7,085 nt of DNA, taken from contig JBAUII010000084.1 in NCBI GenBank assembly GCA_049682815.1, positions 1 through 7,085 of the forward strand. Reading direction: 5' to 3'. Source of the DNA: DASWID01 sp049682815. GTDB taxonomy: Bacteria > Desulfobacterota_D > UBA1144 > Nemesobacterales > CSP1-2. This document shows, in pieces, positions 1-5,305 of this stretch (its first letter is position 1; every line of letters starts with the position of its first letter). The notes below the pieces were generated by a model. It was not told the DNA's origin, did no database searches, and worked only from the letters and a program-made list of their open reading frames with translations. Made by a program: the position numbers and the translations under genes.

Positions 1-1
1 T

Positions 2-103
2 CGAGAACATTATTATTTGTACCTAAAAGAGATGGAGTTCAGGTTTAATAACAGAAATGGGGATTTGAGGCGTATTATCAGGGGTATTCTCAGATATCGT
101 TAA
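2..103 (+). pseudogene. C-terminal fragment of an IS1595/ISXO2-like DDE transposase
   Basis: Reading frame 2 is open from the window edge to a TAA at 101-103 and encodes 33 residues, including YLYLKEMEFRFNNRN. The pattern LYLKExEFRFNNR is typical of the extreme C-terminus of ISXO2-like (IS1595 family) transposases, where it follows the last catalytic region. No DDE residue is visible, because the rest would lie left of the window. The frame runs directly into the truncated RAYT gene, so the two remnants probably abut. Whether this gene is intact to the left cannot be seen. The family call rests on a short motif and is moderate. Confidence 0.5.
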
Positions 104-140
104 CTCTGTTCTAGACAAGCTCCTTATTCTTTATGCCTAT

Positions 141-914
141 GTGCTAATGTCCAATCATTTCCATCTCCTGGTTGAAATTCAAAATGCTCCTCTTTCAAAA
201 TTCATGCATGGACTACAGTTTACTTACACCCAGTATTATAACAAAAAGTATTCCAAGGTTGGTCATCTGTTCCAGGGTCGTTACAAGGCAATTCTTTGTG
301 ACCGAGAAGCTTATTTATTGGAGCTAGTTCGTTATATACATCTCAACCCAGCTCGAATGATCCAAAGTGTGGATCCATTTGAATATCCATGGAGCAGTCA
401 TCAAGCATACAAGGGGGAAGCGTGCGAGGTAGAAATTGAGACATCTTTAATTCTAGGTCAGTTTGGGAGCACGGGAGGGCAAGCAAGACAGTTATATCTA
501 CAATTTATGAGGGAGGGTAATAGTATGGAGTATGATCGCAGGTACTATGAAACTTTTGACCAGCGATTATTGGGAGACGAGCACTTTATTGATGAAGTTG
601 ATAGGAGGACCGAGAGGAAAAGTGAAATCGAAAAGTTTATGAGGAGGGTTACTTTTTCAGGGTTAGCTGATCTCGTAGCAGCGGAGCATGGGGTTGATCG
701 CGATTTGTTGCTTGGAAGGGGTAACAATCGAAAATTGGCAAGGGCCAGGTCTATGTTGGTTTTTCTTGGAAGAGAGTGGAGTGGGATAACAGCCAAAGAG
801 CTGGGGAAAAGGATGGAACGTGATCCATCAGTGATCAGCAGGCTTTATGGGAGATATGCGTCGTCAAGGGATTTTAAGAAAGAATCAATGTTCATGCGCC
901 TCCTCAAAAGTTAA
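141..914 (+). CDS. REP-associated tyrosine transposase (RAYT, Y1/HUH), N-terminally truncated
   Basis: This is a single-strand transposase of the IS200/IS605-like Y1 superfamily, in the RAYT group that acts on REP palindromes. Numbering from the GTG at 141, the HUH motif is NHFHLL (His6, His8). It is followed by GHLFQGRYKA (41-50) and the conserved VRYIHLNPAR, where Tyr65 is the likely nucleophile. Residues about 165-245 form a DnaA-C-like DNA-binding tail (GVDRDLLLGRGNNRKLARAR, then a helix-turn-helix ending DPSVISRLY), known in many RAYTs. The first 40-50 residues of the family (usually a YHVxxRGN-type strand) are absent. In this frame the sequence is open only from 69, and plausible homology (LYAYVLMSNHFH) begins near 120. 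GTG 141 is therefore only the first possible start codon, and the gene is probably a remnant. The IS1595-like fragment occupies the place of its 5' end. The family call is sure; activity is doubtful. Confidence 0.85.
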   Translation: MLMSNHFHLLVEIQNAPLSKFMHGLQFTYTQYYNKKYSKVGHLFQGRYKAILCDREAYLLELVRYIHLNPARMIQSVDPFEYPWSSHQAYKGEACEVEIETSLILGQFGSTGGQARQLYLQFMREGNSMEYDRRYYETFDQRLLGDEHFIDEVDRRTERKSEIEKFMRRVTFSGLADLVAAEHGVDRDLLLGRGNNRKLARARSMLVFLGREWSGITAKELGKRMERDPSVISRLYGRYASSRDFKKESMFMRLLKS

Positions 915-927
915 GTCAAAATGCATG

Positions 928-961
928 CCTGTCCCCGATGTTACCGATGTTACGATGTTAC
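928..961. repeat. GATGTTAC triplicate with CCTGTCCCC motif downstream of the RAYT
   Basis: CCTGTCCCC (928-936) is followed at once by GATGTTAC at 937-944, 946-953 and 954-961, with a single C between the first two copies. The block fills the gap between the RAYT stop (914) and the stop codon of the opposite-strand membrane protein (962-964). The 9-mer recurs at 4999-5007 and, inverted, at 3455-3463, so it belongs to the dispersed-repeat vocabulary of this genome. It may mark the right end of the RAYT-containing element; that is inference. Confidence 0.55.
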
Positions 962-1414
962 TTAGAAGAATCTGACACCTGCTATACCTATAACCGTACC
1001 AACTAATAATCCGTAAATAACGTGTCCCACCAGGTGCGCTAATGCGACTTCAAGTCCCACGTTGCGGAAATGCTCTAGAGGGTGGTGCTCGGCCACCGCA
1101 ACAACAAGCAGGAAGCTGAAAGCTACCCCGTGGAATACGCCAATCATGGCGCCTGTTCCAATCGTTGCGGCTACAGAGGTAGGATGGAACAGACTTATTA
1201 ATATCACGTAGATGAATGCGATAAGTGACCCAATAATAAAGTGAATGATTAGTCCCGGGGCTAAAGATTCATCCAGATTACGTGAGAATAAGCTTCCGAT
1301 TGCCCTGACCATATCCGCGTTAGCCATCCCGGATTTATGTATTAACCACATGACGAGAGTCATCCCGCCAGTTCCTATCAGGCCGGCAAGTATTGTTACA
1401 ATTACGTTTGCCAT
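962..1414 (-). CDS. Small four-helix integral membrane protein, DUF6789-like
   Basis: This 150-residue hydrophobic protein has four likely membrane helices at about residues 3-26, 53-77, 83-108 and 120-147. The loops carry charges (SRNLDES near 44-50; AEHHPLEHFRN near 108-118). The AGLIGTGGMTLVMW start, the HFIIGSLIAFIYV second helix and the glycine-rich GTGAMIGVFHG third helix resemble the uncharacterised DUF6789-type family; this is from memory of the pattern. Histidines are frequent (26, 59, 78, 95, 110, 111, 115, 127, 131), several inside or beside helices. The start is well supported: AAAGGAGG lies five bases before the ATG at 1412-1414 (complement of 1420-1427). It is divergent from ilvD, sharing the 1415-1636 intergenic region. 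Its function is unknown; cytoplasmic-membrane location is inferred from the helices. Confidence 0.75.
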   Translation of the reverse strand: MANVIVTILAGLIGTGGMTLVMWLIHKSGMANADMVRAIGSLFSRNLDESLAPGLIIHFIIGSLIAFIYVILISLFHPTSVAATIGTGAMIGVFHGVAFSFLLVVAVAEHHPLEHFRNVGLEVALAHLVGHVIYGLLVGTVIGIAGVRFF

Positions 1415-1418
1415 GTAT

Positions 1419-1427
1419 TCCTCCTTT
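1419..1427 (-). promoter_or_regulatory. Strong ribosome binding site of the membrane protein gene
   Basis: Read on the minus strand, the sequence is AAAGGAGGA, then a short spacer and the ATG at 1412-1414. It is an almost ideal Shine-Dalgarno sequence and fixes the start of the 150-residue protein. Confidence 0.75.
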
Positions 1428-1472
1428 CCTTACTACTTATATTCGATTCTAATCATAATAGCAATAGGGATT

Positions 1473-1501
1473 TTGAACTTTTCCTGATCGCTAAATACGA
1501 T
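1473..1501 (+). promoter_or_regulatory. Candidate sigma-70-type promoter for ilvD
   Basis: TTGAAC (1473-1478) is followed after exactly 17 bases by TACGAT (1496-1501), matching four of six bases in each consensus hexamer. Transcription would begin near 1508, giving a leader of about 130 nt before the preferred ilvD start at 1637, with the 1538-1561 hairpin inside it. Support is by pattern only; the region is AT-rich, so chance matches are expected. Confidence 0.3.
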
Positions 1502-1537
1502 TCACGGTTTTTGGTCTTTTGATTTCAGATGATCGAA

Positions 1538-1561
1538 TTTCAGAGCGGATTCGCTCTGAGA
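1538..1561 (+). promoter_or_regulatory. Strong hairpin in the ilvD leader
   Basis: CAGAGCG (1541-1547) and CGCTCTG (1552-1558) form a perfect 7-bp stem around the loop GATT. The stem extends to 10 pairs at 1538-1561 with one T-G wobble. It lies about 75 nt upstream of the preferred TTG start and downstream of the candidate promoter. No T-run follows, so it is not a simple terminator. It could be a leader control structure or one more dispersed palindrome. Confidence 0.45.
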
Positions 1562-1624
1562 GTTGGTGCGATTGACATCAACATATATTCAATAGATAAT
1601 AGTGACTTTTATGTGATTTATATT

Positions 1625-1639
1625 GGAGGAAATAAATTG
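1625..1639 (+). promoter_or_regulatory. ilvD: Ribosome binding site that decides the ilvD start (TTG)
   Basis: GGAGGAA (1625-1631) precedes TTG at 1637-1639 with a spacing of seven bases counted from GGAGG. The longer in-frame ATG at 1529 has no Shine-Dalgarno sequence (GATTTCAG before it). The 36 residues it would add do not resemble an IlvD N-terminus. Confidence 0.65.
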
Positions 1640-3346
1640 TCAAGGATAAAAAAGGGTCAAAAGAAGCCAAATGGTATCAGAAAATACTCGTCAATAATAG
1701 TTGAGGGGGATGATCGCTCTCCGAACAGATCGATGCTGAGGGCAGTCGGATTTAAGGATGTTGATTTTAAGAAGCCGATTATCGGGGTCGCTTCCACCTG
1801 GAGCATGGTCACACCGTGTAACATGCATATAGACAAGCTGGCACTGGAGGCTGCAAGGGGTGTGGATAGTTCCGGTGGGAAATCGATAATATTTAATACC
1901 ATAACCGTTTCCGATGGTATATCTATGGGGACACCCGGCATGCGCTACTCACTCGTTTCGAGAGAGGTCATTGCCGACTCAATTGAAACTGTAGCCGGTG
2001 CTGAGGGCTTTGATGGTATTGTCGCAATTGGGGGTTGTGACAAGAATATGCCGGGCTGTTTGATAGCCATGTCGCGTCTTGATCGACCAGCTGTATTTGT
2101 TTACGGTGGCACAATAATGCCAGGTCTGTATTGTGGGAAACCAGTTGATATTGTATCTGTTTTTGAAGCTGTTGGTGCACATGCTGATAAAAAGATTTCC
2201 GACAAGGAATTAAACGCTGTTGAGTCCTCCGCCATACCCGGACCGGGTTCTTGTGGCGGGATGTATACAGCAAACACAATGGCTTCAGCTATAGAGGCCC
2301 TTGGCATGAGTCTTCCCAACAGTTCCGCGCAGCTTGCAATATCTCCCGAAAAGAACAGGGACTGCTTTAATGCCGGCCAGGCGGTAGTCGATTTATTGAA
2401 AAGAGGGATTCGTCCAAGAGATATCATGACGAAGAAGGCTTTTGAGAATGCAATAACAGTCGTGATTGCATTGGGTGGATCCACAAACGCTGTTTTACAT
2501 ATTTTAGCAATGGCCAATGCAATGGGTGTCAAGCTCACAATCGATGATTTCAACAGAATAGGCAAAAAGGTTCCGGTTCTTGCTGACCTTAAACCTAGCG
2601 GAAGATTCATGATGGCAGATTTCTGTAAGATCGGCGGCCTGAGACCTTTAATGAAAATGCTCCTTGACAGGGGTCTACTAAATGGTGATTGCATGACCGT
2701 AACCGGGCAGAGCGTTCGAGAAAACCTGCGGTCTGTGCCCGCCTACCCGAATGGACAAGAGGTAGTTCATTCCTTCGAAAATCCGATTAAGGAGGATAGC
2801 CACATAGTAATTCTCAGGGGGAATCTGGCGCCGGAAGGGGGTGTGGCAAAGATTACAGGAAAGGAAGGTCACTCGTTTACGGGAAAGGCGATTGTGTTCG
2901 ACTCTGAAGAAGAATGTCTCAGGGCTATACTTTCCGGGAAGGTAAAGAGAGGACATGTGATAGTAATTCGTTTTGAGGGACCTAAAGGGGGTCCCGGTAT
3001 GAGAGAGATGTTGGCCCCGACTTCGGCAATTATGGGTAAGGGATTGGGTACCGATGTGGCACTTATAACGGATGGGAGGTTTTCTGGCGGCACCCATGGT
3101 TTTGTAGTGGGTCATATTACTCCGGAAGCATATGATGGGGGAGTCATCGCGATTGTGAAAAATGGCGATACGATAATCATAGATGCCCATAAAAGGGAGA
3201 TCAATCTCAAGTTACCTGGGAGCGAGATCAAAAGAAGATTGGCAGTTTGGAAAAAACCGAAACCTAAGGTAACCAGGGGTGTGCTCGCGAAGTATGCGAA
3301 GCTCGTGAATTCCGCATCCGAGGGTGCTGTGACCGATAAAGGGTAA
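1637..3346 (+). CDS. ilvD: Dihydroxy-acid dehydratase
   Basis: IlvD dehydrates 2,3-dihydroxy-isovalerate and 2,3-dihydroxy-3-methylvalerate to 2-keto acids in cytoplasmic branched-chain amino acid synthesis; 2-ketoisovalerate also feeds pantothenate. With the TTG start the protein has 569 residues, normal for the family (an ATG at 1529 would give 605). The three iron-sulfur cysteines stand in TPCNMH (Cys61), GGCDKNMPG (Cys134, next to Lys135, the residue carbamylated in studied homologues) and GSCGGMYTANTM (Cys206). This spacing fits the [2Fe-2S] type. TVSDGI supplies a magnesium-ligand aspartate, and ITDGRFSGGTHG near residue 483 carries the proposed catalytic serine. The C-terminus is complete. 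No other ilv gene adjoins it: upstream is a divergent membrane protein and downstream a repeat-filled gap. All key residues are present, so it should be active. Confidence 0.95.
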   Translation: MSRIKKGQKKPNGIRKYSSIIVEGDDRSPNRSMLRAVGFKDVDFKKPIIGVASTWSMVTPCNMHIDKLALEAARGVDSSGGKSIIFNTITVSDGISMGTPGMRYSLVSREVIADSIETVAGAEGFDGIVAIGGCDKNMPGCLIAMSRLDRPAVFVYGGTIMPGLYCGKPVDIVSVFEAVGAHADKKISDKELNAVESSAIPGPGSCGGMYTANTMASAIEALGMSLPNSSAQLAISPEKNRDCFNAGQAVVDLLKRGIRPRDIMTKKAFENAITVVIALGGSTNAVLHILAMANAMGVKLTIDDFNRIGKKVPVLADLKPSGRFMMADFCKIGGLRPLMKMLLDRGLLNGDCMTVTGQSVRENLRSVPAYPNGQEVVHSFENPIKEDSHIVILRGNLAPEGGVAKITGKEGHSFTGKAIVFDSEEECLRAILSGKVKRGHVIVIRFEGPKGGPGMREMLAPTSAIMGKGLGTDVALITDGRFSGGTHGFVVGHITPEAYDGGVIAIVKNGDTIIIDAHKREINLKLPGSEIKRRLAVWKKPKPKVTRGVLAKYAKLVNSASEGAVTDKG

Positions 3347-3392
3347 TGAGTCGTATTGTCTTTTTTTTAACGATAAACGACGATTCCCGATA

Positions 3393-3434
3393 AGCGGGAC
3401 AGGAATCTCCCGTCTATACTCTGGGGTTGAAATT
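3393..3434 (-). repeat. 42-bp dispersed repeat, minus copy
   Basis: Read on the minus strand, it aligns without gaps to 5071-5112, with 34 of 42 bases identical. Both copies run from an AATTT(C/T)AACCCCAG start to an ATTCCTGTCCCG end. The two copies are inverted and lie on either side of coaBC. The minus copy overlaps an imperfect palindrome, GATTCC (3382-3387) with GGAATC (3402-3407). Confidence 0.6.
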
Positions 3435-3469
3435 AATACGCAGGCACGCTAGGCGGGGACAGGGACTGG

Positions 3470-3494
3470 ATTCCCGCTTACGATCCGCGGGAAT
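3470..3494. repeat. ATTCCCGC palindrome
   Basis: ATTCCCGC (3470-3477) and GCGGGAAT (3487-3494) form a perfect 8-bp stem around a nine-base loop, followed by GACAG. The pattern CATTCCCGC...GCGGGAATCCAG on the minus strand is a dispersed repeat seen in many bacterial genomes, by recollection. It has no link to a specific gene here. Confidence 0.55.
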
Positions 3495-3503
3495 GACAGA
3501 AAG

Positions 3504-3525
3504 GATAGGCGGGGTTTTCCAGCCA
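3504..3525 (+). repeat. Family B hairpin, degenerate right arm
   Basis: The foot GATAG (3504-3508), left arm GCGGGGTT (3509-3516) and loop TTCC (3517-3520) are intact. The right arm (AGCCAAGA) pairs only about four bases. It shares its foot, arm and loop with the neighbouring copies, so it is read as a decayed member. Confidence 0.5.
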
Positions 3526-3540
3526 AGAATCACAGTTAAT

Positions 3541-3565
3541 CCGCGACTGGAAAGTCGCGGCTATC
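3541..3565 (-). repeat. Family B hairpin, perfect 8-bp stem
   Basis: CCGCGACT (3541-3548) and AGTCGCGG (3553-3560) pair perfectly around GGAA. On the minus strand the loop reads TTCC and the hairpin is directly preceded by GATAG (complement of 3561-3565), the same foot as the 3504 copy. The arm sequence differs wholly from GCGGGGTT, yet base pairing is kept. Confidence 0.65.
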
Positions 3566-3589
3566 GTTGATTGTGAAATAACGAACCTT

Positions 3590-3614
3590 GATGGGCGGGG
3601 TTTTCCAACCCCGC
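3590..3614 (+). repeat. Family B hairpin, perfect 8-bp stem
   Basis: GCGGGGTT (3595-3602) and AACCCCGC (3607-3614) pair perfectly around TTCC (3603-3606), with GATGG at the foot (3590-3594). The left arm is identical to that of the degenerate copy at 3509. Confidence 0.65.
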
Positions 3615-3717
3615 GTCTTAGATCATATTTCTTCCAATAAAATGGAGAATTAAGATAAGCAATTGAAATTATAGTTTGCCTCATTTCGTCTACTCCTCTA
3701 TACTAAATAGGAAGGCA

Positions 3718-3749
3718 GTAGTGTGGAGACCTAAGGGTCTCTCCGCTAC
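3718..3749 (+). promoter_or_regulatory. Long hairpin directly upstream of coaBC
   Basis: GTAG at 3718-3721 through GAGACC at 3726-3731 pairs with GGTCTC at 3736-3741 through CTAC at 3746-3749 around the loop TAAG. This gives a 14-position stem with one mismatch (3724/3743) and two wobbles. It ends 23 bases before the preferred coaBC ATG and 13 before its ribosome binding site. It could stabilise the mRNA or gate translation, or be a third repeat class; its ends GTAG/CTAC recall the REP foot. No T-run follows. Confidence 0.5.
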
Positions 3750-3762
3750 AAGAAATGAGCAA

Positions 3763-3775
3763 GAGGGTTAACATG
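3763..3775 (+). promoter_or_regulatory. coaBC: Ribosome binding site that decides the coaBC start
   Basis: GAGGG (3763-3767) sits five bases before ATG 3773. The in-frame ATG at 3755 is preceded by CTACAAGAA, without a Shine-Dalgarno sequence. The shorter start gives family-typical spacing from Met to the GVTGGIAAYK flavin loop. Confidence 0.6.
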
Positions 3776-4981
3776 TCTAGAATCTCTGGGAAAAACATAC
3801 TACTTGGCGTTACAGGTGGAATTGCTGCTTATAAGTCATGTGAGCTTGTCAGGAGGTTAGTCAAAGAGGAGGCGGCGGTACGCGTTATTATGACCAAGAA
3901 CGCCGCCGAATTTGTAACACCTCTAACATTCCAGGCCCTTTCTTTAAACCGGGTGGCTACCGAAATCTACGATGTCGAGTGGGAATCGGAGATCGGGCAT
4001 ATTAGCCTCGCGGATAGCGCGGATCTTATAATCGTGGCTCCTGCCACCGCTACTTTTATTGGAAAGGCAGCATCAGGAATTGCAGACAATCTTCTGAATG
4101 CTGTGATCCTGGCTACAAAGTCTCCTGTGATTGTCTGCCCAGTGATGAACGTGAACATGTATAACAATTCCGCCGTACAGGAAAACATCGAAGGTTTACA
4201 CAGGAGGGGGTTTATTATTGTAGAACCGGATGAGGGAGAGCTTGCATGCGGTTGGGAAGGAAAGGGCAGGTATCCCGAGCTAGGTGTGATAATAGAGGAA
4301 ATCGAGAGGGTATTTTCCCGTAAAGATTTTACGAGTAAGAGGGTAATGGTTACCGCTGGAGCTACCAGGGAGTATATCGATTCAGTGAGATTCATTTCGA
4401 ATCCATCTACCGGAAAGATGGGGTATGCCCTGGCTAAAGAAGCTTGGTTGAGAGGAGCGGATGTGGTTTTAATCTCGGGTAAAACGGATGTTACTCCACC
4501 AACGGGCGTGAGAATTGTCAACGCGTTAACTGCCAGTGATATGTATCAAAAAGTTATGGATCATTTTGAGTGGGCTGATATAATAATTAAAGCCGCCGCC
4601 GTTGGTGACTTTACTCCGTCGAACGTTATTCAGGGTAAAATCAAGAAAAGTAAAAAGGATCTTACACTTACACTTAAACCGACTAAGGATATCCTTTTAG
4701 AAATCGGGAGGAGGAAAGACGGAAAGACCATAGTGGGATTCGCTGCTGAGTGTGAGAATATAATAGAGAATTCCAAAGAGAAGTTAAAGGAGAAAAACGC
4801 GGATTTGATAGTCGCAAATGATATTTCAAAGGTGGGTTCTGGTTTCGGCCAGGATACGAATGCAGCGTATTTTGTGGAAAGGTCGGGACCGGTGGAGGAA
4901 CTTCCCCTAATGAGTAAGACTGACTTGGCTAGCAGGGTCTTAGATAGAATTCTAGAGATTAGAGCAAATATTGATTCCTGA
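3773..4981 (+). CDS. coaBC: Bifunctional phosphopantothenoylcysteine decarboxylase / phosphopantothenate-cysteine ligase
   Basis: CoaBC makes 4'-phosphopantetheine for coenzyme A: the CoaB half joins cysteine to 4'-phosphopantothenate using CTP, and the FMN-dependent CoaC half decarboxylates the product. From ATG 3773 it has 402 residues, the usual length. The N-terminal flavoprotein domain (about 6-180) shows GVTGGIAAYK, GHISLAD with catalytic His76, the PVMNVNM motif (123-129) and the LACGWEGKGR lid with Cys159. The C-terminal ligase domain (about 189-395) shows VMVTAGATREYID, FISNPSTGKMG with Asn210, KAAAVGDFTP, and the KIKKSKKD stretch with Lys289. GFAAE and GFGQDTN follow. These positions agree with the Escherichia coli enzyme. 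No frameshift or missing residue is seen. It stands alone between two repeat clusters, with a hairpin just upstream. Confidence 0.96.
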   Translation: MSRISGKNILLGVTGGIAAYKSCELVRRLVKEEAAVRVIMTKNAAEFVTPLTFQALSLNRVATEIYDVEWESEIGHISLADSADLIIVAPATATFIGKAASGIADNLLNAVILATKSPVIVCPVMNVNMYNNSAVQENIEGLHRRGFIIVEPDEGELACGWEGKGRYPELGVIIEEIERVFSRKDFTSKRVMVTAGATREYIDSVRFISNPSTGKMGYALAKEAWLRGADVVLISGKTDVTPPTGVRIVNALTASDMYQKVMDHFEWADIIIKAAAVGDFTPSNVIQGKIKKSKKDLTLTLKPTKDILLEIGRRKDGKTIVGFAAECENIIENSKEKLKEKNADLIVANDISKVGSGFGQDTNAAYFVERSGPVEELPLMSKTDLASRVLDRILEIRANIDS

Positions 4982-5032
4982 TGCCAACAATGATGAATCC
5001 TGTCCCCCTTACTCGTTGTGCTTGATCTATGC

Positions 5033-5057
5033 CCGGGGTTGGAAAACCCCGGCTTTC
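5033..5057 (-). repeat. Family B hairpin after coaBC
   Basis: CCGGGGTT (5033-5040) and AACCCCGG (5045-5052) pair perfectly around GGAA. On the minus strand the loop is TTCC and the foot GAAAG. It begins about 50 bases after the coaBC stop. With no T-run it is a poor intrinsic terminator, though it could protect the 3' end of the mRNA. Confidence 0.6.
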
Positions 5058-5070
5058 CCATTTCTGTCTA

Positions 5071-5112
5071 AATTTTAACCCCAGGGGATTGGCGGGACAT
5101 TCCTGTCCCGAA
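5071..5112 (+). repeat. 42-bp dispersed repeat, plus copy, containing a family B-like hairpin
   Basis: It matches the minus-strand reading of 3393-3434 at 34 of 42 bases without gaps. Inside it CGGGACA (5093-5099) and TGTCCCG (5104-5110) pair around TTCC. Allowing an eighth, unpaired arm position at 5092, the foot is GATTG (5087-5091), close to the GATAG of family B. Confidence 0.6.
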
Positions 5113-5203
5113 GTGTGAACATGTTGAAGATAAGCCCATCATAGATCAGGGTAACTTCTCTGGGGTCCCCTCTTTTTAGTGACATTTGATCACGCCACCC
5201 CAC

Positions 5204-5254
5204 GGGTAGGCAACGAGTCCCTTCGGCATTGCTCAGGGCAGGCTTGCTCATGAC
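5204..5254 (+). repeat. Family A REP-like unit 1, long-loop form
   Basis: The foot GGGTAG (5204-5209) abuts arm GCAACGAG (5210-5217). The TCTTG loop is split as TC (5218-5219) and TTG (5244-5246) by a 24-nt insert (5220-5243), followed by arm CTCATGAC (5247-5254). Only five of eight arm positions pair. The left arm equals that of unit 5 and the right arm differs by one base from that of unit 2. Confidence 0.55.
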
Positions 5255-5268
5255 AATTGATGGTCCCT

Positions 5269-5295
5269 GGGTAGGTCACGAGTCTTGCTCGTGAC
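5269..5295 (+). repeat. Family A REP-like unit 2
   Basis: The foot GGGTAG (5269-5274) abuts arm GTCACGAG (5275-5282), loop TCTTG (5283-5287) and arm CTCGTGAC (5288-5295). The 8-bp stem is perfect. With inverted unit 3 it forms a REPIN-like 64-bp element. Confidence 0.65.
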
Positions 5296-5305
5296 AATTG
5301 ATCAT

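Larger units (their letters stand above)
3347..3772. repeat. Repeat-filled gap between ilvD and coaBC
   Basis: This 426-base stretch has no convincing gene. It opens with T8 (3361-3368) that lacks a clear stem before it. It then holds the minus copy of a 42-bp repeat (3393-3434), the GGGGACAGG motif (3455-3463), an ATTCCCGC palindrome (3470-3494), three family B hairpins (3504-3525, 3541-3565, 3590-3614) and a long hairpin just before coaBC (3718-3749). Segment 3615-3717 is AT-rich and shows nothing recognisable. Confidence 0.7.

Noticed and set aside
1415..1470. Promoter for the minus-strand membrane protein
   Set aside because: Several AT-rich hexamers such as TATTAT and TATGAT are present, but none has an acceptable -35 element at 16-18 bases.
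1529..1636. ATG at 1529 as the ilvD start, adding 36 residues
   Set aside because: No ribosome binding site precedes it, the added residues do not look like an IlvD N-terminus, and a hairpin lies in this stretch. The TTG at 1637 has a strong GGAGG and gives the normal length.
1529..1636. Isoleucine-rich leader peptide for ilvD attenuation (DINIYSIDN...VIYIGG)
   Set aside because: The frame has no stop before ilvD and no ribosome binding site. Isoleucine codons are expected by chance in AT-rich sequence, and there is no terminator with a T-run.
3351..3368. Intrinsic terminator of ilvD at the T8 run
   Set aside because: The T-run is clear but no stable GC-rich stem lies directly before it; only a three-base GAC/GTC match is visible.
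3478..3684. 68-residue minus-strand reading frame between ilvD and coaBC
   Set aside because: It is built entirely over palindromic repeats, has no ribosome binding site and resembles no protein.
5033..5057. Intrinsic terminator of coaBC
   Set aside because: The stem is strong and well placed, but CTTTCCC follows and not a T-run, and it fits the dispersed family B pattern better.
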